64,000 nt of DNA from Mytilus trossulus (Eukaryota; Mollusca; Bivalvia; Mytilida; Mytilidae): positions 59,130,110 to 59,194,109 of the forward strand of contig NC_086384.1 in assembly GCF_036588685.1 (NCBI RefSeq), read 5' to 3'. A model generated the notes under the pieces. That model was not told where the DNA came from, did not search any database, and saw nothing but the letters and a program-made list of their open reading frames with translations. Each line of letters starts with the position of its first letter. Position 1 is the stretch's first letter. Below are positions 46,501 through 58,024 of this stretch, one piece after another. Made by a program: the position numbers and the translations under genes.

Positions 46501-49500
46501 GTTTCAAAGCATTTGTTTGAAATCGATGTTCAGCATGTGAACGCTTCCTGAAATCATGATATGACCTACGCTACTCTGTACCTTTATACTTAAAGAGCAG
46601 GGTTCATTTACAAATAAGTTCGCTTGATACAAAATTATCAACGTGTATACAAACTAATTTGTGAACGGACACGTTTGTATTCTTTGTAGGGATGGCCTTT
46701 TGTGATCCGCAGATCAGGATGATTATGTTAACGATGCCGCTATATTATTTATTTCTGATTTGAATCAAAAGTGACAAAACCCTGTAAAGTGGAGAATATC
46801 GGGCAGTAAAATAGCCAAGTTGTCCATACAGATCATTTATAAATGCGATGTAAAATACGTGACAATTGTCAGAGTTTAAGTCTTGTAGCATTTTTATTGG
46901 AAACAAAGGCACACACGATGTTTTTTAACACTCTAGGGACTTTTTCTACTGGTTATGTATGTCTGTCCGGACATATCTTATCAGTACAAAGTCATCTTTT
47001 ACAGAAAATCTTAAGTTAAGCATACAAGGTACGTAGTACAGAATATAAGTGCAAGTTCAAACTCTTCAAAGTTCCGTGAGGCATATGAACGTTGAAGATA
47101 TGCGGCACAAGTGAGCTCCATATTTTGATATTTTAAAACAAAATAGTACTGTGCATATGAATTAGCTTCACATTCTACGTGATATTTTTTTTTATACTAA
47201 TAGTCCCAGAAAACTTATTTGCAAAAAAAAACGGACACAAATGACATTATGCAGAGTTTGTATCTATAAAATAAAATATTATACCTACCTGCCTACCCAT
47301 GACAAATAATATACCGAGCCAAGTTATTTTTTTGGGTAAAAAAATAAAATATTTTACCTACCTACCTACCCTGTTTCAAAACGTAGGGTCGGAAAAGGGC
47401 AAACAAACAATATTTTAATTTAGGCCTTAACGTGTGGTAGTTAGACTTGTGACCTATTAAAGTGATCAAGTCTTCATTACCATTAAGTATTAAGAACCTA
47501 CTTCCATTGGTCAATATACACAAAAATCTCAACAATAACAACTTAACTTTAAATGTGTTTTATGAATTTACTTCAATCGTTCATCATCAATTCCATCGTC
47601 TTTGGAAACCTTTAAGAGTTTTCCTAAAGGGATGTAACACCACTAAAATAAGCCCTGCCAGCAAACTTAATATGGAATATACACAGTCTCCACTCGGTTG
47701 CTTCTAATCAATCATATTCCTAGAAATGTATAGGTCAGATAAAAGAACTAATCAGAAAAATAACAATGATGTAAAGTGTTTTGTTGTTTATGATATTATA
47801 TTGTTACCTGTTTAATAATAATCCTTTAACAGTTTGTAGCTCTGACTTCATTTCTGTGGCAAACTGTGACTCGTTGATATTACTCATTGCTGTGGAAGAC
47901 TGAAATATCAGGACATTCTAAATTAAAATCAGGACATTCCAATTAAAATCAGGACATTCTAATCAAAATCAGAACATTCTAATCAACCAAATGTTTACAA
48001 ATGTTAATAATTTTATCACAGTATAACAACTTATAATAATATAATGTAGATATATACGCTATTCAACAATTTTAAAAAGGACATTCTTATAAACCAAATG
48101 TCTACATTAATAACTTTTATTACAGTATAACAACTTATAAAAATATAATGTAGATATACGCTATTTAACAATTTTAAAAAGGATAACAACACAATATAAA
48201 TTCATGCTTCAGAAAAGCTTTTCCAGATTTTTTATCCTCAGGAACACTCAAACCTGAATATTTGAAAGCCAAGGATGTATAAGTACCAACAATGTGGAAG
48301 AGCTATAAAGGTAAAAAGTATCAGTCAAATCCATCTAAGATCAACTTTGTTTGATGGAGTTTAAACCTTAGTTTCTGTAAAATTTCATAATTAATTTTAT
48401 AAAGGGACAATTTTATATAATTTCTGATTTTGGTGTTTTTCATGTTTTTGCAAATTTTGGAAATTTCTGTGATAGAGTAATGCCATCTATACTTTTATAA
48501 GGACATTTATTTTGTGTCCTTTTCATGTCATTTGCTATTATGATATGGCAAAAGAAGCCATGAAGCCTGCAATGATAATCTGTTTAAGAAATAAATGTAT
48601 AGTGTTCAATTTTATCAACATCATTTTTATTATTTTTATGATCTAAACTCAACTTTTAAAATTTGTATTGAACTGTTAGAAGAAAGATAACAAATTGAAA
48701 TTAGTGATAAGAACAAATAAAATTGAGAATGGAAATGGGGAATGTGTCAAAGAGACAACAACCCGACCAAAATAAAAAAACACAACAGCAGAAGGTCACC
48801 AACAGGTCTTCAATGTAGCGAGAAATTCCCGCACCCGGAGGCGTCCTTCAGCTGGCCCCTAAACAAATATATACTAGTTCAGCGATAATGAACGCCATAC
48901 TAATTTCCAAATTGTACACAAGAAACTAAAATTTAAATAGTACAAGACTAACAAAGGCCAGAGGCTCCTGACTTGGGACAGGCGCAAACATAGATTTGTA
49001 TATGAAATTTCTAAAAATATTTGGCAAGTGGAAGAAATATTCCTAAATTAGAATCATGTTACATAAAAGAACAATTCTACAAAATATGCAGTTATAAATC
49101 TGCATGTCAAGACTCATTTCAAAACATAATATTTCTGCTTAAAATATGCTTCGCTTTAACTTGCCCTTTGTGAGTAGACTTCATGTGATATTGCCTGTAC
49201 TTTCTCCTGATTGGTTGACATAGTTTCCTGCATGGAGGTCAAGGTTAGTTGAATCTTTGACAAAGTCTCCACAATGTTTTTTTGAAGCTCTATCACCATG
49301 CTCTCAATTTTATCTAATCTGTCTTCTGTCTTTGGTTTACCTAAAATCCATGGCAGTAAATATTCCTACAAAATAAATAAATAATAAACATTATAGTGTG
49401 TCATACATCGTTAACTGTAAACAAGTTTTTTATCACAGCATCTTCACACATTACATAAAATTGAGAATGATGATTTAAAAAATGATCACACTCATTATTG

Positions 49501-52500
49501 TTTATATTAACTGTAATAATTTGTAAAGATGGATGAAATAAGACTTTCAAAAACTCAAAATAACTCAAAATGTTTCATTGTTTACAACCTGTTAAACCAA
49601 TGTCTCACTTCTGGTTAGTGCAATGAAATCATTTGAGAAGTTTATCAACACTAAGACAATGTATGTTATTTTTACTTGGCAATTGCTGTGGAAAAAAGGG
49701 TACTTCATTTTAATAAATATATACATATATATTTACTCAAAAATATCTCTAAAAACAAGATTTTAAGCTTACCTTGAAAAATTTATAGGCAGCATAACTT
49801 AAGCCTCCTATTAAAGCTATTGTGTGTAACACATCTCTTATCTTTAGTAATGTACCAACAGGGGGCGCTGAAAATAAATATAAAACAGGTCTGTAAGCAG
49901 AATAGGACAACCCTACAAATAAAGCTCATCTTTATGAAGTACCAGCAGGATGACAGGGGATGCTTAAAATAAATATTGTAAGAATATCTGTTAACTGGGA
50001 CAATACCCCTAATGCCCCTTGAAATGAGGAACCCCTAATGCGCCTTGAAATGAGGAACACAAAAGTCATGTGCAAACAAAAAATCTCTGTGTAGTGATAT
50101 TTGACACATTTCTATTATAAACAAATGACTGAGCTGAACCATTAGAGTTAATTTAGAAAATAAGGGAACACAGAATAAATGTGTAAAAACCATGGAGCTA
50201 TGAAATGTGTTCAAAGTATTAAAATTTCAAAGAACTTATTGTGTTAAAAATGGGATTTTTTACCAAGAGGAGCCACATCGCAAAAGGATACTCGGGGTTT
50301 GCTAAATTACGGAAAAATGAATCACACTTTTACCCCGAAAATTTAACCCCATATGTAAAAATGTCTCAGCTTCGAAACAAGCCATCACACATACGCAATT
50401 TTACGATATGGGCTGAGCAACAGAAGAAAACATTACCATTACGGCCTATGGAGAAACAATTGCGCATATTGCCCCAACTGTCCTATTATCTATCAAGTTG
50501 ATATATAGGTGCCTGTATTCCAGGAGGCTGGGGTGGGTATACTTGGGTAGGTTTATCTGGAGGTACACCCGACCTATAGATAATTCTATTTACCTGACTG
50601 TTGGTAGGGTATCACTGCTCCAGGTATTGGTGCCTGTATTCCAGGAGGCTGGGGTGGTTATACTTGGGTAGGTTTATCTGGAGGTACACCCGACCTCTAT
50701 AGATAATTCTATTTACCTGACTGTTGGTAGGGTACCACTGCTCCAGGTATTGGTGCCTGTATTCCAGGAGGTTGGGGTGGGTATACTTGGGTAGGTTTAT
50801 CTGGGGGTACACCTGATCTTTCTACAGCAATTTCTATCTCTTCTTTTGTGAGGCCTGAAATATTATATTGCCATAAAGAAATAAAATTATTTGTTTACAA
50901 ACATCACAGATTATCTATCAATTTCAAATTTCAAAACTAACTTATACATAATAACAATAAAACTAAGGTTTCAACTTCATAAGGTAAAGTTGAACTTGGA
51001 ATAGTTTATCTCTTCTGTTTATAAAAAAATATTAAATGCTTTGTTAGTAATATGAAAATTAAATATGTCTAGGAAATATAACAAGAGCCTGAATCGATCA
51101 CCTTATTTTTTTTGGTTAAATCTCTCATCAATGATTATTTTGGCTTTTCAATTTATTCAAATGTTCTTTGAATCGTCCTTTTTTCTTCAAAAGCAAAAAA
51201 AAATCAATTTCTCCTATGTTCTATTTTAACCATAGGAGCTATGTTTCTTGACATACAAGGAAATAAAATATAAAATTTATACTAGATACTCTGAAACTCA
51301 TTTAGCCTAAGTTTGGCTGAAATTGATATAGCAGTTTCAAAGGAGAAGATTTTTTAAAGTAAGTCAACATGATGAACAAATTGTGAAAAAAGTCTTTAAA
51401 GGGCAATAACTCCTTAAGGGGTCAATTTACAATTTTGGTCAAATTGACTTATTTGTAGATCTTACTTTGCTTAACATTTTTGCTTTAACAGTTCATCTGT
51501 ATCTATAATAATATTCAAGATAATAACCAAAAACTGCAAAATTTCTTTAAAATCATCAATTCAGGGGCATTATACCTGAAAAACCAGTTACCCAATTCGA
51601 CTGAAAATTTCAGGACAGGGAGACCTTGACCTAATAAATACTTTAACTTCTTGTTTATTTACTCTAAATGCTGCAGTTTTTGAGATATAAGCCAAAAACT
51701 GCATTTTACCCTGTGTTCTATTTTTTAGCCATGACGGCCATGTTTTTTAACGAAATAGAAAATAAAACACAAACTTTATTTTATACACCCTACTGATCAT
51801 TCAGTTGAAGTTTGGTTGAATTTGGTTGAGTAGTTTTAAAGGAGAAGATTTTTTAAAGTTAGCAAATATGGTGAAAAATTGTGAAAAATTGTCATTTAAG
51901 GACAATAACCCCTTAAGGGCCTTCAGGCCAGGTGAGCTAAAAACTGCTGACAAGGTACAATAACATTTACTTTACTGACAATGTGCAATAACATTTACTC
52001 TACTGACAAGGTCCAATAACATTTACTCTACTGACAAGGTGCAATAACATTTACTCTACTGACAATGTGCAATAACATTTACACTGCTGACAAGGTGGAT
52101 AAACATTTACTCTGATGACAATGTAAAATAACATTTACTCTACTGACAATGTGCAATAAATTTAACACTGCTGACAAGTTTCAATAACATTTACTTTACT
52201 GACAATGTGCAATAACATTTACTCTACTGACAAGGTGCAATAACATTTACTCTACTGACAAGGTGCAATAACATTTACACTACTGACAAGGTGCAATAAC
52301 ATTTACTCTACTGACAAGGAGCAATAACATTTACTCTACTGGCAAGGTGCAATAACATTTACTCTACTGACAAGGTGCCTGACAATGTGCAATAACATTT
52401 ATTCTACTGACAAGGTGCCTGACAATGTGCAATAACATTTACTCTACTGACAAGGTGCAATAACATTTACCCTACTAACAAGGTGCAATAACATTTACTC

Positions 52501-55500
52501 TACTGACAAGGTGCAATAACATTTACTCTACTAACAAGGTTCAATAACATTTACTCTACTGACAAGGTGAAATAACATTCACTCTACTGACAATGTGCAA
52601 TAACATTCACTCTACTGACAAGGTTCAATAACATTTACTCTACTGACAAGGTCCAATAACATTTACTCTACTGACAAGGTGCAATAACATTTACTCTACT
52701 GACAAGATGCAATAACATTTACGCTACTGACAAGGTTCAATAACATTTACTCTACTGACAAAGTCCAATAACATTTACTCTACTGACAATGTGCAATAAC
52801 ATTTACTCTACTGACAAGGTTCAATAACATTTTCTCTACTGACAAGGTGCAATAAAACTTACACTGCTGACAAGGTGCAATAACATTCATTTTGACATTC
52901 ACTCTACTGACAAGGTGCAATAACTTTTACTCTACTGACAATGTGCATTAATATTTACTCTACTGACAAGGTGCGATAACATTCACTCTACTGACAATGT
53001 GCAATAACATTTACTCAATTGACAAGGTTCAATAACATTTACACTGCTGACAAGGTGCAATAACATTTACACTGCTGACAAGGTGCAATAACATTTACTC
53101 TACTGACAAGGTGCAATAGCCTTCACTCTACTGACAAGGTGCAATAACATTTTCTCTACTGACAAGGTGCAATAACATTTACTTTACTAACAATGTGCAA
53201 TAACATTTACACTGCTGACAATGTGCAATAATATTTACACTGCTGACAATGTGCAATAACATTTACTCTACTGACAAGGTGCAATAGCATTCACTCTACT
53301 GACAAGGTGCAATAACATTTACACTGCTGACAATGTGCAATAACATTTTCTCTACTGACAAGGTGCAATAACATTTACTCTACTGACAAGGTGCAATAAC
53401 ATTTACACTGCTGACAATGTGCAATAACATTTACATTGCTGACAATATGCAATAACATTTACTCTACTGACAAGGTGCAATAACATTTACACTGCTGACA
53501 ATGTGCAATAACATTTACTCTACTGACAATGTGCAATTACATTTACTCTACAAACAAGGTGCAATAACATTTACTCTACTGACAAGGTGCAATAACATTT
53601 ACACTGAACATGTTAAATACACTGATAAATACGGTGGTCACTTCTGGTTTACATCAATTCTCACTTCTAATACTACCTTTCTTCTATAAGAAAACATTTT
53701 ATTTATAATCCTACCTTTTCTCTCTAAGAAAGCTTTCCTTTGTGACACAGGACTTTATAATCCTACCTTTTCTCTCTAAGAAAGCTTTCCTTTGTGACAC
53801 AGGACTTTATAATCCTACCTTTTCTCTCTAAGAAAGCTTTCCTTTGTGACACAGGACTTTGTTGAACTTTAGGGTTCTGTAAAAACTTTATTGCTGTTGA
53901 TATCTGAATAAAAAACACACAAACAAATAACAATTCTATACATCATGTACATGTACATGCTATATATACACAGAAGTGTATTTTAGGCAAAAAATGTCCA
54001 TATGCCATGTATGCAATTACAAATCTAAATGGCCACCTACCAATGAATCTTTGAAGTTGGCAACTAAATCAATACCCCAGAAAAGTAAACTGCATTAGAT
54101 CTTTATATGTTTTTCTCCAAAAACATGAAAGAGTTTCTTTAACAATAATCTAATTTTGGATGTAACGCGTCTTCTGAAATGCTGACGTTATTTTGTTATG
54201 GGCCCATAGACATAATTAAGTCATGTGACTGTGACGTCATCAACATTTTTTCATGGTTTAAAACGGAATTTAGAATTAAATCATAAGAAAAGACTGTTAT
54301 ATATATTTTTTCTGTCATTTGAAATAATATAAAAAATGTGGTGCACACTGTTAAAGAACCTGCTACACGCGTTATTCAGTGTGCACCACATTTTTTATGT
54401 TATTTCTTCATAGACATGATAGACAGAAAAAATATTACAGTCATTCCTTAATTATGTTTAAAATAATCTACAAATGATCTAAACATCAAGCTACTGACAC
54501 GACTGACACGACTGAGAGCATCGTCTTAAAAATCAAATCAATAGTTGTCTTACCAGCTCTTCTCTTGGTCCCTCAGAAGGAGCTAAAACATCCTTGGATA
54601 ATTCAACCTACAAATTAAAAATAAAAATTATGTACATTGATATTCAACATCATGGCCAATTCTCATTATTAGAATTATAAAAAAAAAAGTTGTAAGGGTT
54701 CCGCGGAACCCAGTGTCTCGCCTACTTTTGCTGTAAATGGCAGGCTAAAAAAATCAATAAAACTATTCCTCTTAATACAATCTTTTGATTGTAAGAAGCT
54801 TCTGTCCAAGTTTGGTAAAAATCCAGCATAGTGTATGAATCTAATAAATGCTTTAAAAACTTTAACTGCAGACTTTACATGTATGTAATGTTAACTGGAA
54901 GAAAATCTAAGTCCATTTAAAAGTAAAATACGGAAAAAGTGGATTTATTATTTTTACAAAATTTACTTCTGTATACTATCTTACATGTCTTATGATCATA
55001 AATAAGCTTCTGTCAAATTTTGGTACAAACCCAGGATTGTTTAAGAAAGTTATTAAAATTTTAAAAACTTTAACCACAGAGTGAATGTAATGTTTCCCAG
55101 CAGAAAAAACTAAGTCCATTCAAATGTAAAATATGGAAAAAATGGATTTATTTTTTTACAAAATACTTAAGGATACTATCTTATGATCATAAACAAGCTT
55201 CTGTCCATGTTTGGTAGAAATCCAGGATAGTTTAAGAAAGTTATTAAAATTTTAAAAACTTTAACCACAGAGTGAATGTAAAGTTTCCCCGCAGAAAAAC
55301 TAAGTCCATTTACAAGTAAAATATTGAAAAAATGGAATTTTATTTTTACAAAATTTACTTAAGGATACTATCTTATGATCATAAACAAGCTTTTGTCAAA
55401 GTTTGGTAGAAATCCAGTATAGTTTAAGAAAGTTATTAAAATTTCAAAAACTTTAACCACAGAGTGAATATTTGTGGACGCCGAAGACGATGACGACGGA

Positions 55501-57267
55501 ATGTACGATCACTTAGTCTCGCTTTTTCGACTAAAGTCGAAGGCTCGACAAAAATGATTTTGTTAAACATGTTAGATCCTAGAATGTTTGTTCCAAATCC
55601 TAGAGTCATTTCTTCTTTTATTTTTGTTCTCAGAAAGGTAAAAGTGACACCTCCTGAATCAATCTTTATCATGTTTATCCAATGTTTGTGAAAATAAGCA
55701 TTTTGTAAAATATTTATTTAACATGTTTAAGGCAAACTAAAGTAAGCAACTGGGAATAAATATTTTATTGCACCACAGGTAAATTATGATGTTGTAATTG
55801 TTTTAATGCCATCACATGGTAACCCCCTATGGATCCATATGGTACAATATCCCTATATTCGCCTCCGATTGAGGAGCACAACAATTGTTTGTAAACAAAA
55901 ATCTCTGTGTAGTGATATTGGAAAGTTTTCAATTTTTAACAAGTGACTGAGCTTAACCATTTGTTTTTATCTGGAAAGTATAGGACCTTAGAATAAATGT
56001 GTAAAAACTATGGAGTTATTATATGTATTCAAAGTATTAAATTGTCAGACATTATTGTGTGAAAAAAGGGACTTTTAACCATGAAGAGCCCATCTCGAAA
56101 GGATTTTCGGGGTTTACTAATTTAAAGGAAAATAAATCACACTTCCTACCCCAAAAATTTATCCACAAATGTGAAAATGTCTCAGCTTCGAAACAAGCCA
56201 TCGTAAATATACAAGTTTAAGATATGGGCTCAGCTAGAGAAGAAGACGTTACCATTACAGCCTATGGAGAAACAATTGCACATATTGCCCAATATATGGG
56301 GTTAGTAAATTTAATATGGGATTCATGGCATCTCTTCCAGTGGCAGATCCAGAACATTTCCTAAGAGGAGGCCCACTGATTGACCTACATGTAAGGGGAA
56401 AGGCACTCAAGTCATGCTTCAATGATTCCCTTTATAATCAACCAAATTATTTCCATAAAAAGGGGTTGGGGGTGATCCCCCCTCCCCCTGGATCCGCCTA
56501 TGACATCTTATGTTAATTGTATTTCATTGTTGTTGTTTTTAAGCGCAGCATGTAAAGTACAGTGTTTGATAAGTTCAACATAAAGTTCACTACTGACCCC
56601 CTACAGAAAAAGGAGTGTGGGTAAAAAAACTTCACCTTTGTGGAGTTTAAAAACCCTCTAAAGGCTCTATGGATCCATGGGCATGGGCTGCAATTGTCAG
56701 CATGGTCAGTAGCAAACATGTAACTTATATACACCTTATCGCTATTCCCCGCTGACCCATCCGGTTGAACTTTTGACGTCAACAACAATCACTTTTCCAT
56801 TGTGGCGTCAGATATTTTGTTTTATGACGTCAACATTTTACGGGAACCTGTGTGATATCAAGCAATGGCGGACAAATAGCGATAAGGTGTATTATAATGT
56901 CATCACTCAGACATGTCAGAGTAAATTCATTTTTGTAAACAGAGACAAAATGGTAAAATAAAAAAGTTGAAGCCACAATTCAAAAATTTTATCCAATACA
57001 TTATGAGCTTGGACAAAATTTCTGAATCGACGTCGAGGTAAGGCGTCAAAAAAATAAAAAGAACTACAGTAGGCTTGGACTTTGAACTTTAACAAAACGA
57101 CAAAAGTCAACGAAGAGGGAAGTTTTCAGAGCTTTAAAAACATTAATAAAACGTATGTGTATTCAAACAATGTATCTTGTCTTCGTGTGTAACTGACAAC
57201 ACATAACTGCGACAAACATAAGTGTGGGAAAGAAAAAAGTAACCTTTCTATTTGTTTCGTCTGTCAT
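40589..57267 (-). CDS. PEX14: Peroxisomal membrane docking protein PEX14, nine exons, complete
   Basis: Exons (5' to 3'): 57267-57244, 54607-54554, 53903-53819, 50854-50717, 49867-49773, 49365-49165, 47899-47808, 45619-45379, 40747-40589; all phases agree. The product is 362 aa (human PEX14 377). Residues 27-68 form the Pex14 N-terminal domain that binds PEX5 (KFLQN, SPVSQRKAFLERKGLT; Phe33 and Phe50 fit the two aromatic contacts). Residues 71-100 are proline-rich. About 107-130 is the membrane segment (HTIALIGGLSYAAY). EYLLPWILG (133-141) and a coiled coil (about 145-229) follow, then the conserved LLLNRRQFPPTPS (226-238). A Ser/Thr region repeats DATIMSE three times, and the tail is acidic (NDNEEVD). 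PEX14 forms the peroxisomal import pore/docking complex with PEX13 and PEX5. Exon 1 (8 codons) has a weak donor (GTTACT) and is the least certain part. Confidence 0.95.
41020..41400 (+). repeat. Dispersed repeat (family 6)
   Basis: 'gacaacaactcctcaagggg', 'tatctacaataatattcaag' and 'gagatataagccaaaa' are shared in the same order with 51400-51720. Confidence 0.75.
41580..41770 (-). mobile_element. SINE body fragment
   Basis: Matches the body of the SINE at 17430-17790 ('ccctttccactttga', 'gagtgctgccttgta', 'aatctacaagggtgtctttt') but lacks the tRNA-like head. Confidence 0.7.
41990..43713 (+). pseudogene. 5'-truncated Penelope-like reverse-transcriptase copy (family 2)
   Basis: Starts abruptly at the codon equivalent of 20299 and keeps YRYLDDIF, FLDLDI and KRDDFSFPIVNF, but has an in-frame TAA near 42129. 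From 42271 the frame is open to ISKLKHN and its stop at 42696, giving the undamaged C-terminus. The next kilobase is nearly identical to 21012-22032 and ends in the family-2 tail. The break point and the orientation opposite to PEX14 fit a target-primed insertion. Confidence 0.85.
45379..45619 (-). CDS. PEX14: PEX14 exon 8 (Ser/Thr-rich, internal repeats)
   Basis: Opens with the RQFPPTPSS motif, then carries three imperfect DATIMSE/DATLVSD repeats from an in-frame tandem duplication of 24-27 bp. It ends at the donor GTAAGTTC. These repeats are not in human PEX14. Confidence 0.9.
46248..47426. mobile_element. 1.18-kb inverted-repeat DNA element with TTA target (PIF/Harbinger-like, non-autonomous)
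   Basis: The ends are inverted repeats of about 45 bp: left GGCTTAAATTAAAATATTG..., right (inverse) GGCCTAAATTAAAATATTG..., then TTTGGCC/TTTGCCC and CCGACC. TTA flanks both sides (46245-46247, 47427-47429). No transposase frame is seen inside. It lies in PEX14 intron 7. Confidence 0.8.
47900..48180. repeat. Short tandem repeats at the start of PEX14 intron 6/7 boundary region
   Basis: About four 23-bp units ('aaaatcaggacattctaatt') directly upstream of the exon 7 acceptor, followed by a duplicated segment of about 115 bp ('cagtataacaacttataa'). Confidence 0.85.
48715..49000 (-). mobile_element. Retroelement tail (family 4), minus
   Basis: Inverse of 38430-38700: 'gaaatggggaatgtgtcaaa', 'cttcaatgtagcgagaaatt', 'ccagaggctcctgacttggg'. 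Lies in PEX14 intron 6. Confidence 0.8.
49160..49165 (-). other. GC-type splice donor (PEX14 intron 6)
   Basis: Exon 6 ends CAAAGG and the intron begins GCAAGT. The protein continues in phase with exon 7 and no usable GT lies at the boundary. GC-AG introns are a known minority class with this extended consensus. Confidence 0.8.
49985..50505. repeat. Dispersed repeat, also at 55870-56290
   Basis: About 420 bp is shared with 55870-56290 in direct orientation ('aaaatctctgtgtagtgata', 'aataaatgtgtaaaaac', 'tgtctcagcttcgaaacaag', 'tatggagaaacaattg'). Both copies are in PEX14 introns. Confidence 0.85.
50512..50710 (-). repeat. Tandem duplicates of PEX14 exon 4 3' end with splice donor
   Basis: One complete and one partial 123-bp copy downstream of exon 4. 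The complete copy repeats the proline-rich codons, the TCAG/GTAAAT donor and an AG that could act as acceptor, but has TAA in frame (GTA TAA, where exon 4 has GTA TAC). The partial copy keeps the open frame but lacks the donor. Confidence 0.85.
51100..51940 (+). repeat. Dispersed repeat (family 6)
   Basis: Longer copy of the repeat at 41020-41400; internally, 'ttttaaaggagaagattttttaaagt' type segments occur twice (51335 and 51835). Lies in PEX14 intron 3. Confidence 0.7.
51945..53611. repeat. 28-bp minisatellite, about 59 copies, in PEX14 intron 3
   Basis: Unit 'ctgacaaggtgcaataacat' plus 'ttactcta'. Variants alternate caaggt/caatgt and tctact/actgct. Two copies near 52365-52430 carry an extra 'gacaaggtgcct'. 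No spacers, so not a CRISPR array. Confidence 0.95.
53702..53805 (-). repeat. Tandem duplicates of PEX14 exon 3 3' end with splice donor
   Basis: The 52-bp unit 'tcctgtgtcacaaaggaaag...' through the donor GTAGGATTATAAAG occurs three times. The first occurrence belongs to exon 3; two further copies follow in the intron. Use of a later donor would read into a TAG. Confidence 0.9.
54695..55560. repeat. Repeat element with 190-bp internal tandem units
   Basis: Starts with the palindrome GGTTCCGCGGAACC (about 54700) and 'cagtgtctcgcc'. It then has about four diverged units ('aagcttctgtccaagtttgg', 'actaagtccattt', 'actatcttatgatcataaac') and ends 'gacgatgacgacgga...cgactaaagtcga'. In PEX14 intron 1. 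Confidence 0.7.
55870..56290. repeat. Dispersed repeat, second copy
   Basis: Direct copy of the segment at 49985-50505 with roughly one-in-eight divergence by eye. In PEX14 intron 1. Confidence 0.85.
56338..56502. mobile_element. GGCGGATCC MITE, second subfamily
   Basis: The ends read CAGTGGCAGATCCAG and CTGGATCCGCCTATG. The interior is inverse to the copy at 34758-34923. In PEX14 intron 1. Confidence 0.8.
56728..56895. repeat. Inverted repeat enclosing two CRE-type sites
   Basis: ATACACCTTATCGCTATT (about 56730-56747) is repeated exactly, inverted, at about 56876-56893. Between them lie two TTGACGTCAAC/ATGACGTCAAC sites with the full TGACGTCA palindrome and a related GGCGTCAG. In PEX14 intron 1, about 400-500 bp downstream of exon 1. 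Confidence 0.75.
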
Positions 57268-58020
57268 GATTTAATCTGGTTTTGATGAATTCTACAGACA
57301 CAAAATATCACATATTTTGAACCAGGAACCAGATCTGTAATAAACTACCTAAAACCCTGTATTAAGTTTGGAAACATCTAATACATTGATTTTGATCCCG
57401 ATGTAGGTGTAGATCTTTAATCCCGATCTTATAAGGATAATGAAATTAATCCTTTAACGATGGTTACTTATTTATTTATCTATGTTTTAATGAGCACCTG
57501 TATATAGGATTTTAACTTTCTCAAAATGTAAATATAATTAAATTTTCTTTGGACTTTCATGCGCAACACGCAGTGGCAAAATAATCAGACAGTTAATTGC
57601 GGACTGAGAAGAAGAAGACATGTTGATCTTCCCTGAGGCAATAAAAATAGAAAAAAAGAAAGATACAAACAAAATAAAATACATGTAATACTGTTTAAAT
57701 ATTATATACAAATGTATGGGGCTCATGTACATATAGCAGCTTAAATATTAATTAACTAATATGCTTCCAATGATAATAAAAACAAAACAAAAACAAAAAG
57801 ATTCAGCGGCATGCACTTTTCACCAAAAAAATCTTCAGATTAAAAATACTCATAATACTCATTTAAGTATAACTTGCTTGCGACTCAAATTTTAGTAAGA
57901 TTATTTGTGAAAAGTTGCTGGTTTATTCATTCTGTACAGTTGGGAAAAAAACTTTAAACATTCAATCTTAATTAAAGAAAAAAAAATCAGAATTAGGGCT
58001 TGATAAATGAACATGATGAA
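57268..58020. other. PEX14 upstream region
   Basis: Would contain the PEX14 promoter on the minus strand. I saw no TATA box at a convincing distance, nor any other gene. Confidence 0.4.
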
Positions 58021-58024
58021 GAAT

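Noticed and set aside
50612-50812. 66-codon minus-strand frame across the PEX14 exon 4 duplicates
   Set aside because: It is out of frame with PEX14 and a by-product of the 123-bp (41-codon) period.
51945-53611. CRISPR-like regular repeats
   Set aside because: Continuous 28-bp tandem units without unique spacers, inside a eukaryotic intron.
56513-56788. 91-codon minus-strand frame near the 56.7-kb inverted repeat
   Set aside because: No recognisable domain or splice support; it overlaps the inverted repeat and repetitive DNA.
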